Made by a program: the position numbers and the translations under genes. Shown here piece after piece: positions 33,326 through 44,930 of a stretch of 64,000 bases of DNA (its first letter is position 1; every line of letters begins with the position of its first letter). Source of the stretch: Megaustenia siamemsis (taxonomy: Eukaryota > Mollusca > Gastropoda > Stylommatophora > Ariophantidae); assembly GCA_032433765.1 (NCBI GenBank), contig JAVIAB010000102.1, positions 16,608,732 through 16,672,731 of the forward strand. Reading direction: 5' to 3'. The notes below the pieces were generated by a model. It was given only the letters and a program-made list of their open reading frames with translations, searched no databases and was not told the DNA's origin.

Positions 33326-33477
33326 GATACGATACTTACATTCCTACGTTATTTCAGTGCTTTAGCTTCCAGTATATCTTATAATAAACAGCTCTTTATT
33401 TTTTTTAAAATCGTTTTTTGCGCTGTATCACCACGCTACAGTTGTTCTTATCATAGCAAATAATTATATCATTCATC

Positions 33478-33775
33478 ATCATCATCATCATCATCGTGTT
33501 CCGTCTCCGCATCGAAGGTTGGCTACCATGGAGCGCCATTCCATTCTGTCTCTTGCTCTGATGATGCAGATTGTCATAGGTTGACTTGTCCATCTTTTGA
33601 TATTACCCGTCCATGTTAGTCTTGGTCTGCCTCTTTTACCTTGTATTTTCCCTTCCAATATTACTTTTATTAGGCTGCTGTGTCTTTTAATATGCCCCCA
33701 AAATTTCATTTGTTTTGTTCTATTTGTGTTTAGTAGTTCTCTTTTCATTTTTAGTTGTTTTAAAACTGCATCTTA
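33478..33775 (-). pseudogene. LINE-C fragment with (GAT)n tail
   Basis: The minus strand reads DAVLKQLKMKRELLNTNRTK, QMKFWGHIKRHSSLIKVILE, GKIQGKRGRPRLTWTGNIKR and WRSMVANLRCGDGTR-stop. The tail is at 33474-33496. It is open throughout its length but is only the last 85 codons of the element. Confidence 0.9.
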
Positions 33776-33824
33776 TATATTAAATTATGAACAAGCAACA
33801 AAACAGCTTCTATGAGCAGCCAGG

Positions 33825-34132
33825 ATTTATGAAATTGTTCTATTTATGTTTAGTAAAAGTAATGCACATAATGACAAAGAAAGAGTACACAAGTCCATGA
33901 TTTATGAAATTGTTCTATTTATGTTTAGTAAAAGTAATGCACAGAATGACAAAGAAAGAGTACACAAGTCCATGATTTATGAAATTGTTCTATTTATGTT
34001 TAGTAAAAGTAATGCACAGAATGACAAAGAAAGAGTACACAAGTCCATGATTTATGAAATTGTTCTATTTATGTTTAGTAAAAGTAATGCACATAATGAC
34101 AAAGAAAGAGTACACAAGTCCATGATTTATTC
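33825..34132. repeat. 75-bp tandem repeat, 4 copies
   Basis: Units start at 33826, 33901, 33976 and 34051, with only CATAATG/CAGAATG differences. The period of 25 codons leaves the plus strand open. Bases 33835-33855 match the adjacent LINE-C at 33715-33735 with a single mismatch in 21, so the unit may have been seeded there. Confidence 0.95.
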
Positions 34133-34689
34133 TCTTTTTTCAAGAAGGACGCCTTAAAACATCTGGTTCAACGTTTGCGCAAGCAATCTATCTTTCTTTC
34201 GGGCATCGATTTTGAAGCCCCTAACCGGAAACAGGTGAAATCAACTATTTGCTACTTAGACGAATGGGTATGTCGTGTTGTCGAGCCAAACGAACGCCCA
34301 TGTCTGCACTTGTTAAGCATCCTGTCCTTAGAGTGGTCAGACCCTGCACTTTTGTTGCCAGTTGTCACATATGGGCATCTCGATCCGTGTTCTTGTTGAA
34401 CAAAAGCTCGCACGCCGGGCCGTGATTGCAGAGTTGGCGTGCTTGTTCATTTGTCTTTCTCATTACAGCAAGAGCTATACAACCCGCTTTCTTTCTCTGG
34501 TGAGGTGCATGCATTGGAAACCCCATAAAATGGATATTATAAACAAGAAACCATAAACACTTCACTTTGGAAAACACAGTTACATTTTAAATTAAATGTG
34601 TCCTTATAACCACACCGGACGCATGGTTACTGGTTAGTGCACTGGTTCAGGGACACAATGTATTTAGGTTCAATTTCAATATAACCATT
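34133..34689. other. Intergenic, nothing recognised
   Basis: GGTTACTGGTTAGTGCACTG with AGGTTCAATTTC at about 34624-34675 is faintly tRNA-like. No gene. Confidence 0.4.
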
Positions 34690-35205
34690 CTCTTAGTTAT
34701 GTTATATTGTGTTATGTAATGCTTTTCTATGTTATGTTGTGTTATGTTACGTTGTGTTGTATTACGTTATTGGTTATTGGTTATGGAAGGCCTCGGTATC
34801 ACAGCAAACGAATTAAAATCCATAATTGCTCAACCGCCCGTGCCAGTGGAAGCCTCCGAATTACTAACTCATCTCCCAAACAAAGAAAGGTAACTGTAGT
34901 CCCCATCGTAGCAGTCTCAGCACACGCCAAAAGACATAAGGCGAAACCGCGCAGAAAGTGAACACAGCCAACTGTATTACGTTGTTTTGTGTTATGTTGT
35001 ATTATATTGTTTTGTGTTATGTTACTTTGTGTTGTGTTATGTTACGTTGTGTTGTGTTATATTATGTTGTGTTGTGTTATGTTATGTTATGTTGTGTTAT
35101 ATTGTTTTGTGTTATGTTACTTTGTGTTGTGTTATGTTACTTTGTGTTGTGTTATGTTACGTTGTGTTATATTACGTTGTGTTATGTTATGATACGTTAG
35201 TCATC
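34690..35205. repeat. GTTATGTTGT-type array, split by family T
   Basis: Irregular GTTATGTTGT, GTTATGTTAC and TTTTGTGTTATG units cover 34697-34769 and 34973-35200. The family T copy at 34770-34972 lies between the two parts. A family T-like end, GTTAGTCATCAGACTAT, follows at about 35197. Confidence 0.9.
34770..34972 (-). mobile_element. Family T, short copy (203 bp) with TSD
   Basis: Bounded by the 11-bp direct repeat TGTATTACGTT (34759-34769 and 34973-34983). Minus-strand sense ends GGCCTTCCATAACCAATAAC, the family tail. It is the shortest truncation in the window. The repeat lies in low-complexity sequence, so its value as a TSD is lower than for the 59 kb copy. Confidence 0.8.
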
Positions 35206-35315
35206 AGACTATATTAATCACACATCGAACAAATGTCCACACGTACTTAGATCTACACTCCATTTTAAGCTAAGAAAAGAATACAAAACTGGTTTATTTA
35301 ATTGAGTACCGTCAT
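35206..35315. other. Spacer
   Basis: Nothing recognised beyond the family T-like end noted above. Confidence 0.35.
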
Positions 35316-36245
35316 AGAATAGAATAGAATAGAATAGAATAGAATAGGATAGAATAGAACAGAATAGAATAGAACAGAATAGAATAGAATAGAATAGAAC
35401 AGAATAGAATAGAATAGAATAGAATAGAACAGAACAGAATAGAATAGAATAGAATAGAATAGAATAGAATAGAATAGAATAGAATAGAACAGAACAGAAC
35501 AGAACAGAACAGAACAGAATAGAATAGAATAGAATAGAACAGAATAGAATAGAACAGAATAGAATAGAATAGAATAGAATAGAATAGAATAGAACAGAAC
35601 AGAACAGAATAGAATAGAATAGAATAGAATAGAATAGAACAGAATAGAATAGAACAGAACAGAACAGAATAGAATAGAATAGAACAGAACAGAATAGAAT
35701 AGAATAGAATAGAACAGAATAGAATAGAACAGAATAGAATAGAATAGAATAGAATAGAACAGAACAGAACAGAATAGAATAGAATAGAATAGAACAGAAT
35801 AGAATAGAACAGAATAGAATAGATTAGAACAGAATAGAATAGAACAGAATAGAATAGAATAGAATAGAACAGAATAGAATAGAACAGAATAGAATAGAAT
35901 AGAATAGAATAGAACAGAACAGAATAGAATAGAATAGAATAGAATAGAATAGAATAAAACAGAATAGAATAGAATAGAATAGAACAGAACAGAATAGAAT
36001 AGAATAGAACAGAATAGAATAGAATAGAATAGAATAGAATAGAATAGAATAGAATAGAATAGAACAGAACAGAATAGAACAGAACAGAACAGAATAGAAC
36101 AGAATAGAATAGAATAGAATAGAATAAAACAGAATAGAATAGAATAGAATAGAACAGAACAGAATAGAACAGAATAGAATAGAATAGAATAGAATAGAAT
36201 AGAATAGAATAGAATAGAATAGAATAGAATAGAATAGAATAGAAT
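35316..36245. repeat. (AGAAT)n pentamer array with AGAAC variants
   Basis: About 185 pentamers. AGAAC units appear in clusters of one to six between AGAAT runs. Several longer phrases repeat, which suggests block duplication. Confidence 0.98.
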
Positions 36246-36696
36246 TGTTTACATTAATTATGTGAGCAGCATAGAATGCCTTCTATAGGGTGTCTCACTC
36301 GCTACCGAAAGCTGCATTTCTTCATTTTTACCACCAAACACTTGCTTCTCCAGGATATTCAAACACATTCTTCATCTACCTTGTGCGAACTCACACGTGC
36401 TGTACACTAACGGTCACGAACAACAACTGTATTGTTTAGGCACTCCCAGTCAAATGACATAGATCAGCAGAGAGACGCATCAAGCAGTCATGTTTCAACA
36501 TTTAGGAACTACATACACACCACACAAATACCACACGCACATCACACACACACATACACCATTACACACACATTTCTTGCCATTTCTCACACAGTGAACA
36601 TTCTCCTGTTGACATCTCGTTGCAATATCTTCATTTAGAATTTTTGAGAACATTCCGGGTTCTGTAGCGAGTGAGACACTTTGTATGTATTGTATT
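36246..36696. other. Intergenic; AC-rich stretch
   Basis: CA-rich low complexity lies at about 36510-36570. No gene seen. Confidence 0.45.
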
Positions 36697-37014
36697 GGAG
36701 GCCTCGGTAGCCTAGTTGGGAAACCCACCCGACTGGGCCACCGACGTTTGGACAACCCTGGTTCGATTCCGGCTGGAAGCAGTGTGAGTTGTACTCGTGG
36801 TTAGAAAAAAAATACCACCGGGGTCGACCCAGCCGCTAGATGAAATAGGTACCAGGGTAGTACTCTTGGAAGGAGAGGAATGCCGCCACGCGTAGTGAGT
36901 TTCGATACTTGAAGCGACACTATTCAGAAGTCTCCGAACACTTCTGGATAGGCAGCCGAACACATATGGATGAAAACTCGCGTGCTAAGGGGTTGATTCA
37001 AGTCTCGTACTTAA
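36697..37014 (+). mobile_element. SINE-3 copy
   Basis: tRNA-like head: A box GGTAGCCTAGTTGGGAAACC, B box GGTTCGATTCCGGC. The body includes GCAGTGTGAGTTGTACTCGT, GGGTAGTACTC and GAGTTTCGATACTTGAAGCG, ending GATTCAAGTCTCGTACTTA. It is collinear with 51393-51708. A possible diverged duplication (TTGTATGTATTGTATT and CTGTACATTCTGTATT) flanks it. Confidence 0.9.
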
Positions 37015-37367
37015 TCTGTACATTCTGTATTTTAGTTGATGAAGTATGTACATACACATGACATCGTTGAGTTCAATAACCAAGCCTCTAAATAGTTCTA
37101 TCGTTATAACAGCATTGGCTGTAGGTAGAAATAGGGATTCTATTTTCTCTGTATTTAATTATAAACACGATATTCCCGCGCATATAATTCATGAATTCCC
37201 TATATCCCCACGTCTGTGTAAATCTCATAACAGCAGTTCTCAATGTAGTAATCTTCGGCCTAACAATACAACAGTTGGCGTGTCTATGTCTGCTCGTAAG
37301 TCCCTACTTTCAATGGTCTCGTAGTCACGTGTAGAGTAATTCTTCAATCAATTCAGCCTTTCATCCT
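37015..37367. other. Intergenic, nothing recognised
   Basis: No coding assignment. Confidence 0.4.
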
Positions 37368-37985
37368 ACACTCATTCTACACTCATTCTACACTCATTCT
37401 ACACTCATTCTACACTCATTCTACACTCATTCTACACTCATTCTACACTCATTCTACACTCATTCTACATTCATTCTACACTCATTCTACACTCATTCTA
37501 CATTCATTCTACACTCATTCTACACTCATTCTACACTCATTCTACATTCATTCTACACTCATTCTACACTCATTCTACACTCATTCTACATTCATTCTAC
37601 ACTCATTCTACACTCATTCTACACTCATTCTACATTCATTCTACACTCATTCTACACTCATTCTACACTCATTCTACATTCATTCTACACTCATTCTACA
37701 CTCATTCTACATTCATTCTACACTCATTCTACACTCATTCTACACTCATTCTACATTCATTCTACACTCATTCTACACTTATTCTACACTCATTCTACAC
37801 TCATTCTACACTCATTCTATACTCATTCTACACTCATTCTACACTCATTCTACACTCATACTTCACTCATTCTACACTCATTCTATACTCATTCTACACT
37901 CATTCTACACTCATTCTACACTCATACTTCACTCATTCTACACTCATTCTACACTCATACTCCACTCATTCTACACTCATTCCTG
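37368..37985. repeat. 11-bp minisatellite (TCTACACTCAT), about 56 copies
   Basis: The unit TCTACACTCAT has a TCTACATTCAT variant recurring every third to fifth unit, and CATACTTCACT or CATACTCCACT changes at the right end. Confidence 0.97.
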
Positions 37986-38125
37986 CCTCAGTTCAATCAG
38001 ATCAAAAATCATGTTTAAAAAGCAATTTTTCTTTTGTTGTTGTTATGATCATCATTCCTGCACACCAGTCCAATCCGTAGTTGCTCTGATGTCTCCTGTT
38101 AGACACTCTCCCAGATCTAGATCCA
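37986..38125. other. Spacer
   Basis: Nothing recognised. Confidence 0.35.
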
Positions 38126-39060
38126 ATTACGCTTGTGTTGTTGCAGTTTCTGTAGGTTGCTGTTTGTGCTGTTGCATTTTCTGTAGGTTGCTGTTTGTGT
38201 TGTTGCAGTTTCTGTAGGCTGCTGTTTGTGTTGTTGCAGTTTCTGTAGGCTGTTGTTTGTGTTGTTGCAGTTTCTGTAAGTTGCTGTTTGTGTTGTTGAA
38301 TTTTCTGTAGGTTGCTGTTTGTGTTGTTGCAGTTTCTGTAGGTTGCTGTTTGTGTTGTTGCAGTTTCTGTAAGTTGCTGTTTGTGTTGTTGCAGTTTCTG
38401 TAAGTTGCTGTTTGTGTTGTTGCAGTTTCTGTAAGTTGCTGTTTGTGTTGTTGTAGTTTCTGTAGGTTGCTGTTTGTAATGTTGCAGTTTCTGTAAGTTG
38501 CTGTTTGTGTTGTTGTAGTTTCTGTAAGTTGCTGTTTGTGTTGTTTCTGTAAGTTGCTGTTTGTGTCGTTGTAGTTTCTATAAGTTGTTGTTTGTGTTGT
38601 TGCAGTTTCTGTAAGTTGCTGCTTGTGTTGTTGCAGTTTCTGTAAGTTGCTGTTTGTGTTGTTGCAGTTTCTGTAAGTTGCTGTTTGTGTTGTTGTAGTT
38701 TCTGTAAGTTGCTGTTTGTGTTGTTGTAGTTTCTGTAAGTTGCTGTTTGTGTTGTTGCAGTTTCTGTAAGTTGCTGTTTGTGTTGTTGTAGTTTCTGTAA
38801 GTTGCTGTTTGTGTTGTTGTAGTTTCTGTAAGTTGCTGTTTGTGTTGTTGTAGTTTCTGTAAGTTGCTGTTTGTGTTGTTATAGTTTCTGTAAGTTGCTG
38901 TTTGTGTTGTTGCAGTTTCTGTAAGTTGCTGTTTGTGTTGTTGCAGTTTATGTAGGTTGCTGTTTGTGTTGTTGCAGTTTCTGTAAATTGCTGTTTGTGT
39001 TGTTGCAGTTTCTGTAAGTTGCTGTTTGTGTTGTAGTTTCTGTAAGTTGCTGTTTGTGTT
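38126..39060. repeat. 31-bp minisatellite, about 30 copies
   Basis: The unit contains GTTGCTGTTTGTGTTGTTGC then AGTTTCTGTAA. Variants are TTGTAG for TTGCAG and a short unit near 38541. On the minus strand all frames alternate Gln/Thr/Asn-rich peptides because 31 shifts the frame each unit. Confidence 0.96.
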
Positions 39061-39785
39061 CCCGCGATGAGGCCATGACCACAACCCTCAACCTGCAGAA
39101 TCAGAGCCACCGCGATGAGGCCATGACCACAACCCTCAACCTGCAGAATCAGAGCCACCGCGATGAGGCCATGACCACAACCCTCAACCTGCAGAATCAG
39201 AGCCACCGCGATGAGGCCATGACCACAACCCTCAACCTGCAGAATCAGAGCCACCGCGATGAGGCCATGACCACAACCCTCAACCTGCAGAATCAGAGCC
39301 ACCGCGATGAGGCCATGACCACAACCCTCAACCTGCAGAATCAGAGCCACCGCGATGAGGCCATGACCACAACCCTCAACCTGCAGAATCAGAGCCACCG
39401 CGATGAGGCCATGACCACAACCCTCAACCTGCAGAATCAGAGCCACCGCGATGAGGCCATGACCACAACCCTCAACCTGCAGAATCAGAGCCACCGCGAT
39501 GAGGCCATGACCACAACCCTCAACTGCAGAATCAGAGCCACCGCGATGAGGCCATGACCACAACCCTCAACCTGCAGAATCAGAGCCACCGCGATGAGGC
39601 CATGACCACAACCCTCAACCTGCAGAATCAGAGCCACCGCGATGAGGCCATGACCACAACCCTCAACCTGCAGAATCAGAGCCACCGCGATGAGGCCATG
39701 ACCACAACCCTCAACCTGCAGAATCAGAGCCACCGCGATGAGGCCATGACCACAACCCTCAACCTGCAGAATCAGAGCCAGCGGT
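39061..39785. repeat. 48-bp minisatellite, 15 near-identical copies
   Basis: Units start at 39063, 39111 and so on (CGCGATGAGGCCATGACCAC, AACCCTCAACCTGCAG, AATCAGAGCCAC). Apart from a one-base deletion at about 39523 I see no differences between copies. It starts exactly where the 31-bp array ends. It is GC-rich compared with its surroundings. The 16-codon period keeps frames open on both strands. Confidence 0.98.
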
Positions 39786-40671
39786 GGACGGTCAGTTTGA
39801 AACTTGAGGGTATCAGGATCGTCAGATCGGGTTTTAAGATTGACCTTTAACCTGATAATTTGTGACATAAACATTATTGCATTTTGCGCTATGTAAAATA
39901 GTTCCTTCAACATGTGTCCCAAATTATCATAATTATAATTACATCAGAATATCGTAGTTATTTACATTGGATTTTATGAGAGAAAAAAAAAACATGGTTC
40001 AGCTTATAACAACTTTTCTAGTTTTTTTTTTTCTTTTGTATAAAGATGCGACGCAGTGGTTCTAAATTGCCATTTTATAAGACTGTCCACTATTAGCTCT
40101 AAATTCTATATGTCTCGATAACGACATCTCATTAGCTGTTCTTCTATTGACATGGCAATGAGGAGCAGATTATAGAAATGAATTACATAATTTTTACACG
40201 CATTGCAAGATCGATAGATGCCATTGTACGGTTGTAGTAGGTTTGACTTTCATAGACATAGCAACCTTTTCATTAGTAACGGCTTGAGTTATTTGAACTA
40301 TATCACGGCTATGCTGCGGGGTAACTAGCTGGTCGCAAATTAACTCATTGAGCTGGAGTGTGATTGTGTTATTTATTCTCATAACATATTAGAGGAGTCG
40401 TTGCCTCCGTTGCATCCGTTGCCTCCTCTGAATACCGACTGCTACAGCGGGTTCATTTTTTTTGTCTGACCCCACAACCCACATAGACCCGTCCAGCCAG
40501 GTTGAACCTACCAAGAGTAAAACTTCCACTGGCATAGCTCTCGGGGGTGGTCAGGGTAGACAAGCTGTCACACCAAGACACGGTCAAGGCAGTGACAGAT
40601 TTCACTTGTTGCTGAAGTCTGTTGTGTCCAGTTATGTTGTTAGTTTGCGTTTGTTAGTTTATTTGTTTCTT
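39786..40671. other. Intergenic, nothing recognised
   Basis: Mostly AT-rich, with no recognisable gene. Confidence 0.45.
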
Positions 40672-40910
40672 TGTTAGTTAGTTAGTTAGTTAGTTAGTTA
40701 ATTAGTTAGTTAATTAGTTGGTTAGTTAGTTATTTAGTTACTTAGCTAGTTAGTTAGTTAATTAATTAGTTAGTTATTTAGTTAGTTAGTTAGCTAAATA
40801 GTTAGTTAGTTGCTTAGCTAGTTAATTAGTTAGTTAGCTAAATAGTTAGTTAGTTAGTTAGTTAGTTACTTAGCTAGTTAGTTAGTTAGTTAGTTAGTTA
40901 GTTATTTAGC

Positions 40911-40948
<38 letters not shown>

Positions 40949-40954
40949 CTTAGC

Positions 40955-40988
<34 letters not shown>

Positions 40989-41054
40989 CTTAGCTAGTTA
41001 GTTAGTTAGTTAGTTAGTTACTTAGCTTGTTAGTTAGTTAGTTAGTTACTTAGC

Positions 41055-41145
<91 letters not shown>
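40672..41145. repeat. (GTTA)n tetranucleotide with CTTAGCTA interruptions
   Basis: Long GTTA runs are broken regularly by ACTTAGCTAGTTAG. The right-hand 90 bases are nearly pure. Confidence 0.97.
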
Positions 41146-41148
<3 letters not shown>

Positions 41149-41636
41149 ATTTTTACACCGGCTGTGGCGGGAATCGAACTTTAGAGGCAGGACTGTTATA
41201 TTTCGCTCTTTTCGGCCCAAGGCATCAGTCTTCAGTGCAGCGTTTTTAAGAGCCGGGTTTCCTTTCCTCTCAGTCCCAACTCACATGGCCAGATTAGTCT
41301 GATTCTTGGGGCACTACGAAGAAACGGAGTACGAGAATCTTGTTAATTCTGATTCATCGATCCTGGCGCAAGCCATCAGCTATGATTAGTCCACTTCTTT
41401 CAGATCTCTTGATGAACGACGCCTTTAGCACCTGTTTTCCACCAGTTATGGGTTGCTGAGGTTGCAGATCAACCAACACAGAACTGGAGTCGTCAGTCGC
41501 TGGACACTTCAAGACAAAAACGACTCGACGTTCTGGCCTAATACAAGCGTTCTGAGTGAACCCAAACACAACTAGAAGCTACAACTTTATTTTCTTTACT
41601 TTTATCATCTTTTCGGTCTAATATTCAGTTTTATAA
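41146..41636. other. Intergenic with tRNA-like B box and a dispersed repeat
   Basis: On the minus strand AAAGTTCGATTCCCGCCACA at about 41165-41185 is a good B box. Bases 41240-41310 (GAGCCGGGTTTCCTTTCCTC, TGGCCAGATTAGTCTG) resemble 43037-43105 (GAGTACCGGGTTGTCTTCCC, TTGGCCAGACTAGACAGG). This suggests one more unnamed dispersed family. Confidence 0.45.
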
Positions 41637-41868
41637 ATAAAAGTAAAAAGCCCCCGTCACGCCAAGTGGCGTATACGGAAAATATGGTGTTAGTGACCGT
41701 AAATTTTACAGACCTTCAGCACATGATTTTTGGGGTAATGCGGTTGGTATTACGCCCGTGCCGCTTTACTTTCCCAGAAAAAAAAATCCGGTACCCATTT
41801 AAGGCTGGGTGAAGCCGGAAGCCGTCGGTTGGGATCGAACCCTACCTCTTGTCCTTTGTAGTCCAGTT
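41637..41868 (-). mobile_element. SINE-1, 5'-truncated
   Basis: Bounded by a 14-bp direct repeat with one mismatch: ATTCAGTTTTATAA (41623-41636) and ATTCAGCTTTATAA (41869-41882). The minus strand retains the B box and the whole body and hairpin, but is cut after ACTGGACTAC, so the A box is lost. It could not be transcribed from its own promoter. Confidence 0.9.
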
Positions 41869-41882
41869 ATTCAGCTTTATAA

Positions 41883-42289
41883 TCATCATTATTATGTCAC
41901 TACCCTTATTGCTATTGAAAGCGTGTGTATTGAGACTTCTAAATAATTTTCTCTTTGTTTCTGGGATTATTTTAGTTCAACATTGCGCCACCTATAATAG
42001 TCCAGTCCCACATCTGATAATCGACAAAAATATCCTTTATAATGGACAGTACGGCAGGACATATTTTTGTCGATTAACACGAGTTGAAACAAGTCTAAAT
42101 CGCCGTAGGCATAACCAGGGAATCTGGGAGGCAGGTGTTTAAGACTCCGGACTGGTGATAGATGTGCTGGCAGGTGGACAGTTCGTGCACTGGATTCTGG
42201 TTAGTAGGAGTTATCTCTCTGTACTCTCTTTGTTTCATGGCGGTTCATTGGTTAGGAAACAAGGACAAGTATTCCAATCGTATGTCTAC

Positions 42290-42291
<2 letters not shown>
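41883..42291. other. Intergenic, nothing recognised
   Basis: No coding assignment. Confidence 0.4.
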
Positions 42292-42352
<61 letters not shown>

Positions 42353-42378
42353 CGTGCGTGTGTGTGTATGTGTGTGTT
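42292..42378. repeat. Compound (CT)n(GT)n microsatellite
   Basis: CT from 42292 to 42341, then GT with GC interruptions to 42378. Confidence 0.97.
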
Positions 42379-42426
42379 GGTTATACAAACAAAACTAGGT
42401 CTCTTTACTTGAGAATATTATATGTT

Positions 42427-42895
42427 TTTTACATCACAATGTTAGGTATTTAACATCACAATGTTAGGTGTTTAACATCAAAATGTTAGGTATTTAACAT
42501 CACAATGTTAGGTATTTAACATCACAATGTTAGGTGTTTAACATCAAAATGTTAGGTGTTTAACATCAAAATGTTAGGTATTTAACATCAAAATGTTAGG
42601 TATTTAACATCACAATGTTAGGTATTTAACATCACAATGTTAGGTGTTTAACATCAAAATGTTAGGTGTTTAACATCACAATGTTAGGTATTTAACATCA
42701 CAATGTTAGGTGTTTAACATCAAAATGTTAGGTATTTAACATCATAATGTTAGGTATTTAACATCACAAAATGTTAGGTATTTAACATCACAATGTTAGG
42801 TATTTAACATCAAAATGTTAGGTATTTAACATCACAATGTTAGGTATTTAACATCACAATGTTAGTTATTTAACATCACAATGTTAGGTATTATA
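42427..42895. repeat. 22-bp minisatellite, about 21 copies
   Basis: The unit contains ATTTAACATCACAATGTTAG then GT, with GTGTTTAACATCAAAATG variants. CATCACAATG and CATCAAAATG units are mixed without order. Confidence 0.96.
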
Positions 42896-43285
42896 CATCG
42901 CCTCGTATAATTTCCGTTCATAATAATATCCATTTATTATTTTGCTGTTGTTTGTCTTTCTATCATTTGTTAATGAGACAAGATATTCCAAACTCTCACA
43001 AATAAATGTTCATTAATGAATTCAGCACGACATTTTTGAGTACCGGGTTGTCTTCCCTCTTCGATCCCTACTCGCTTGGCCAGACTAGACAGGTTAGTCT
43101 GTTAAAGGAAGCACCACGGAGAGGTGGAGCAGGGTATGGATGGTTCTGGTTCACCGATACTGGTACAAGCCATCAGCTGTGGGACGCTGACAACTTTCAG
43201 CTCTGGTGCTGTGAGGTGCGCCTTCGCCTCCGGGTAGACATGTGATTTTATAATTTCAATATGTGGTTTATAATTTCACAAATTC
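42896..43285. other. Intergenic; dispersed-repeat relative of 41.2 kb
   Basis: See the entry at 41146. No gene. Confidence 0.4.
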
Positions 43286-43880
43286 ACATTGCAGGAAGAT
43301 CTTACGGTCTGTTGTTTGATGTGCGACGGGGATAATCCGACGACTAACTGTGTTTCATATGTTCGGATTTGGAGTCAAAAACAATGTTCTAACATCATCA
43401 AGCGCTATATATTTTTTTTTTAAATATGACGATCAACATTTTCAGGAGGACGTGAACATCCGGTCAATATGGTGGATAGGTGGCATGTACCTTTAGAGGC
43501 TATGTCTGCAAAGTGTTCCTTGTTGCAGTCTCCTCATATTCCAAGTCCGGTTTGTTGCAGGAGCTACTGAATTAAGTGCTCTGTGCACACAGTGAGCTGT
43601 GTGTTTCATCTGTTTTGATTGTGTTTCAATTTTCCGATTGTTTATGATGGTATCGTATATCGTACAAGGAACAGTTGGCTGTGTTCACTTTCTGTGCGGT
43701 TTCGCCTTATGTCTTTTGGCGTGTGCTGAGACTGCTATGATGGGGTCTACAGCTACCTTTCTTTGTTTGGGAGATAAGTTAGTAATTCGGATGATTCCAC
43801 TGGCACGGGCATTTGAGCAATTATGGATTTTAATTCCTTTGCAATACTGGGGCCTTCCATAACCAATAACAATAATTACT
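43286..43880 (+). mobile_element. Family T, long copy
   Basis: Collinear in reverse orientation with 3222-3806. Starts GATCTTACGGTCTGTTGTTT, passes AAGTGTTCCTTGTTGCAG and GCACACAGTGAGCTGTG, and ends GGGGCCTTCCATAACCAATA, the family tail. An 87-codon frame (43599-43862) is not conserved in the other copies. The 5' start is at or just beyond the longest truncation seen here. Confidence 0.8.
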
Positions 43881-44124
43881 AAATTAGTTTATAAAACTTG
43901 TTGTTGTTGTTGTTTTTTTTTTTTTTTGGGGGGGGGTGTAGAAAAAAACACATTCAAGTCTTCGTCTAATATCTAAATGTAAACCAATTATTTGTTAGCC
44001 TTTCTTGATTTCTTTCTTGGCCTGTTCCCACATGAAGGCAAAGATGTTTTATGTTTCTTATTTTCTTATTATACAGTCAGTGGGCAGAGCGAAAATATAT
44101 TTTATTTGCTATCACTGGACTCTT
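43881..44124. other. Intergenic; poly-T/poly-G run
   Basis: TTGTTGTTGTTGTTTTTT followed by nine G at about 43898-43937. Confidence 0.5.
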
Positions 44125-44850
44125 TCTTCTTCTTCTACCTTTCAGCTCCCTGTGGAGCAAAGGTCTTCAACAAACACTTTCCAAGCCGTTCTGTTACTTG
44201 CTATTCTTTTAAGATCATTCCATGTCTTCCCCATCATCTTCATCTCTGCTTCTGTCTGCCTTCTCAGAGAATTCCTTGGTCTTCCCCTTTGTATTTTCCC
44301 TTGGGGATTCCAAAAAAAGGGCCTGTTGTGTAATACTCTCAGTTGGCTTCCGCAGTGTGTGTTCTATCCAGCGCCATCGTCTTCGCTGTATCTCTTTATC
44401 CACTGGTATTTGACTGGTACATTTCCATAATTCTATGTTAGTGATTTTGTCCTGCCAATTCCATCCTTTTATTCTGCGTAAGCATCCATTAATGAAAGTC
44501 TGTATCTTCATGATTGTCAATTTTGTTGATCTCCATGTTTCACAGCCATATAATAAGACTGACTTAACACTGGTGTTGAAAATTTTTATTTTGTATTTAA
44601 CCTAACTTCTTTGGACTTCCATATGTTTCCCAGTGCAACAAAAGCTCCTCTTGCTTTTGATATCCTTATTTAGGTATCATTTTCTGTTCTTCCCTCTTTA
44701 TCTATATTACTTCCCAGTTATATGTAAGATTGTACGTCTAGCAGAGGTATTTATTCTAATTTGATTTGGTTATTGCCAACTGCATTAATTCTCATAATGT
44801 TGGTCTTATCTCTATTAATTTGTTGTATTTAATTGCTAGTATTTATCATT
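44125..44850 (-). pseudogene. LINE-E fragment, RT C-terminal half
   Basis: The minus strand reads INRDKTNIMRINAV (about 44818), GAFVALGNIWKS, then CLRRIKGWNWQDKITNIELW, RRRWRWIEHTLRKPTESITQ and KTKEFSEKADRSRDEDDGED. After a frameshift it ends WNDLKRIASNRTAWKVFVED and LCSTGS-stop. These are the familiar WRWIGHTLRKP, then W..L..IA.DR..WR..V..LC landmarks of a LINE ORF2 end. A (GAA)n-like tail lies at 44130-44142. There are multiple stops, and the catalytic core is missing. Confidence 0.87.
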
Positions 44851-44930
44851 ATTATTATTGTTATCTGTCATTATTATTATTATTAACTATTAATATTTAT
44901 ATTAGGTTCTAATCGTATCAATTATTTATT
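44851..44930. other. AT-rich spacer
   Basis: ATTATTATT low complexity. Confidence 0.4.

Noticed and set aside
38127..39922. Gln/Thr-rich and GHGLIAVALILQVEGC frames
   Set aside because: Products of the 31-bp and 48-bp arrays. One 478-codon frame crosses both arrays, which shows it is an artefact.
43286..43880. Target duplication for the long family T copy
   Set aside because: Only a shared GTTTATAA of 8 bases in AT-rich flanks. Not distinguishable from chance.
42006..44333. Short hydrophobic frames near 43.0-44.3 kb as membrane protein exons
   Set aside because: They lie antisense to or inside LINE-E and family T, with no conservation between copies.
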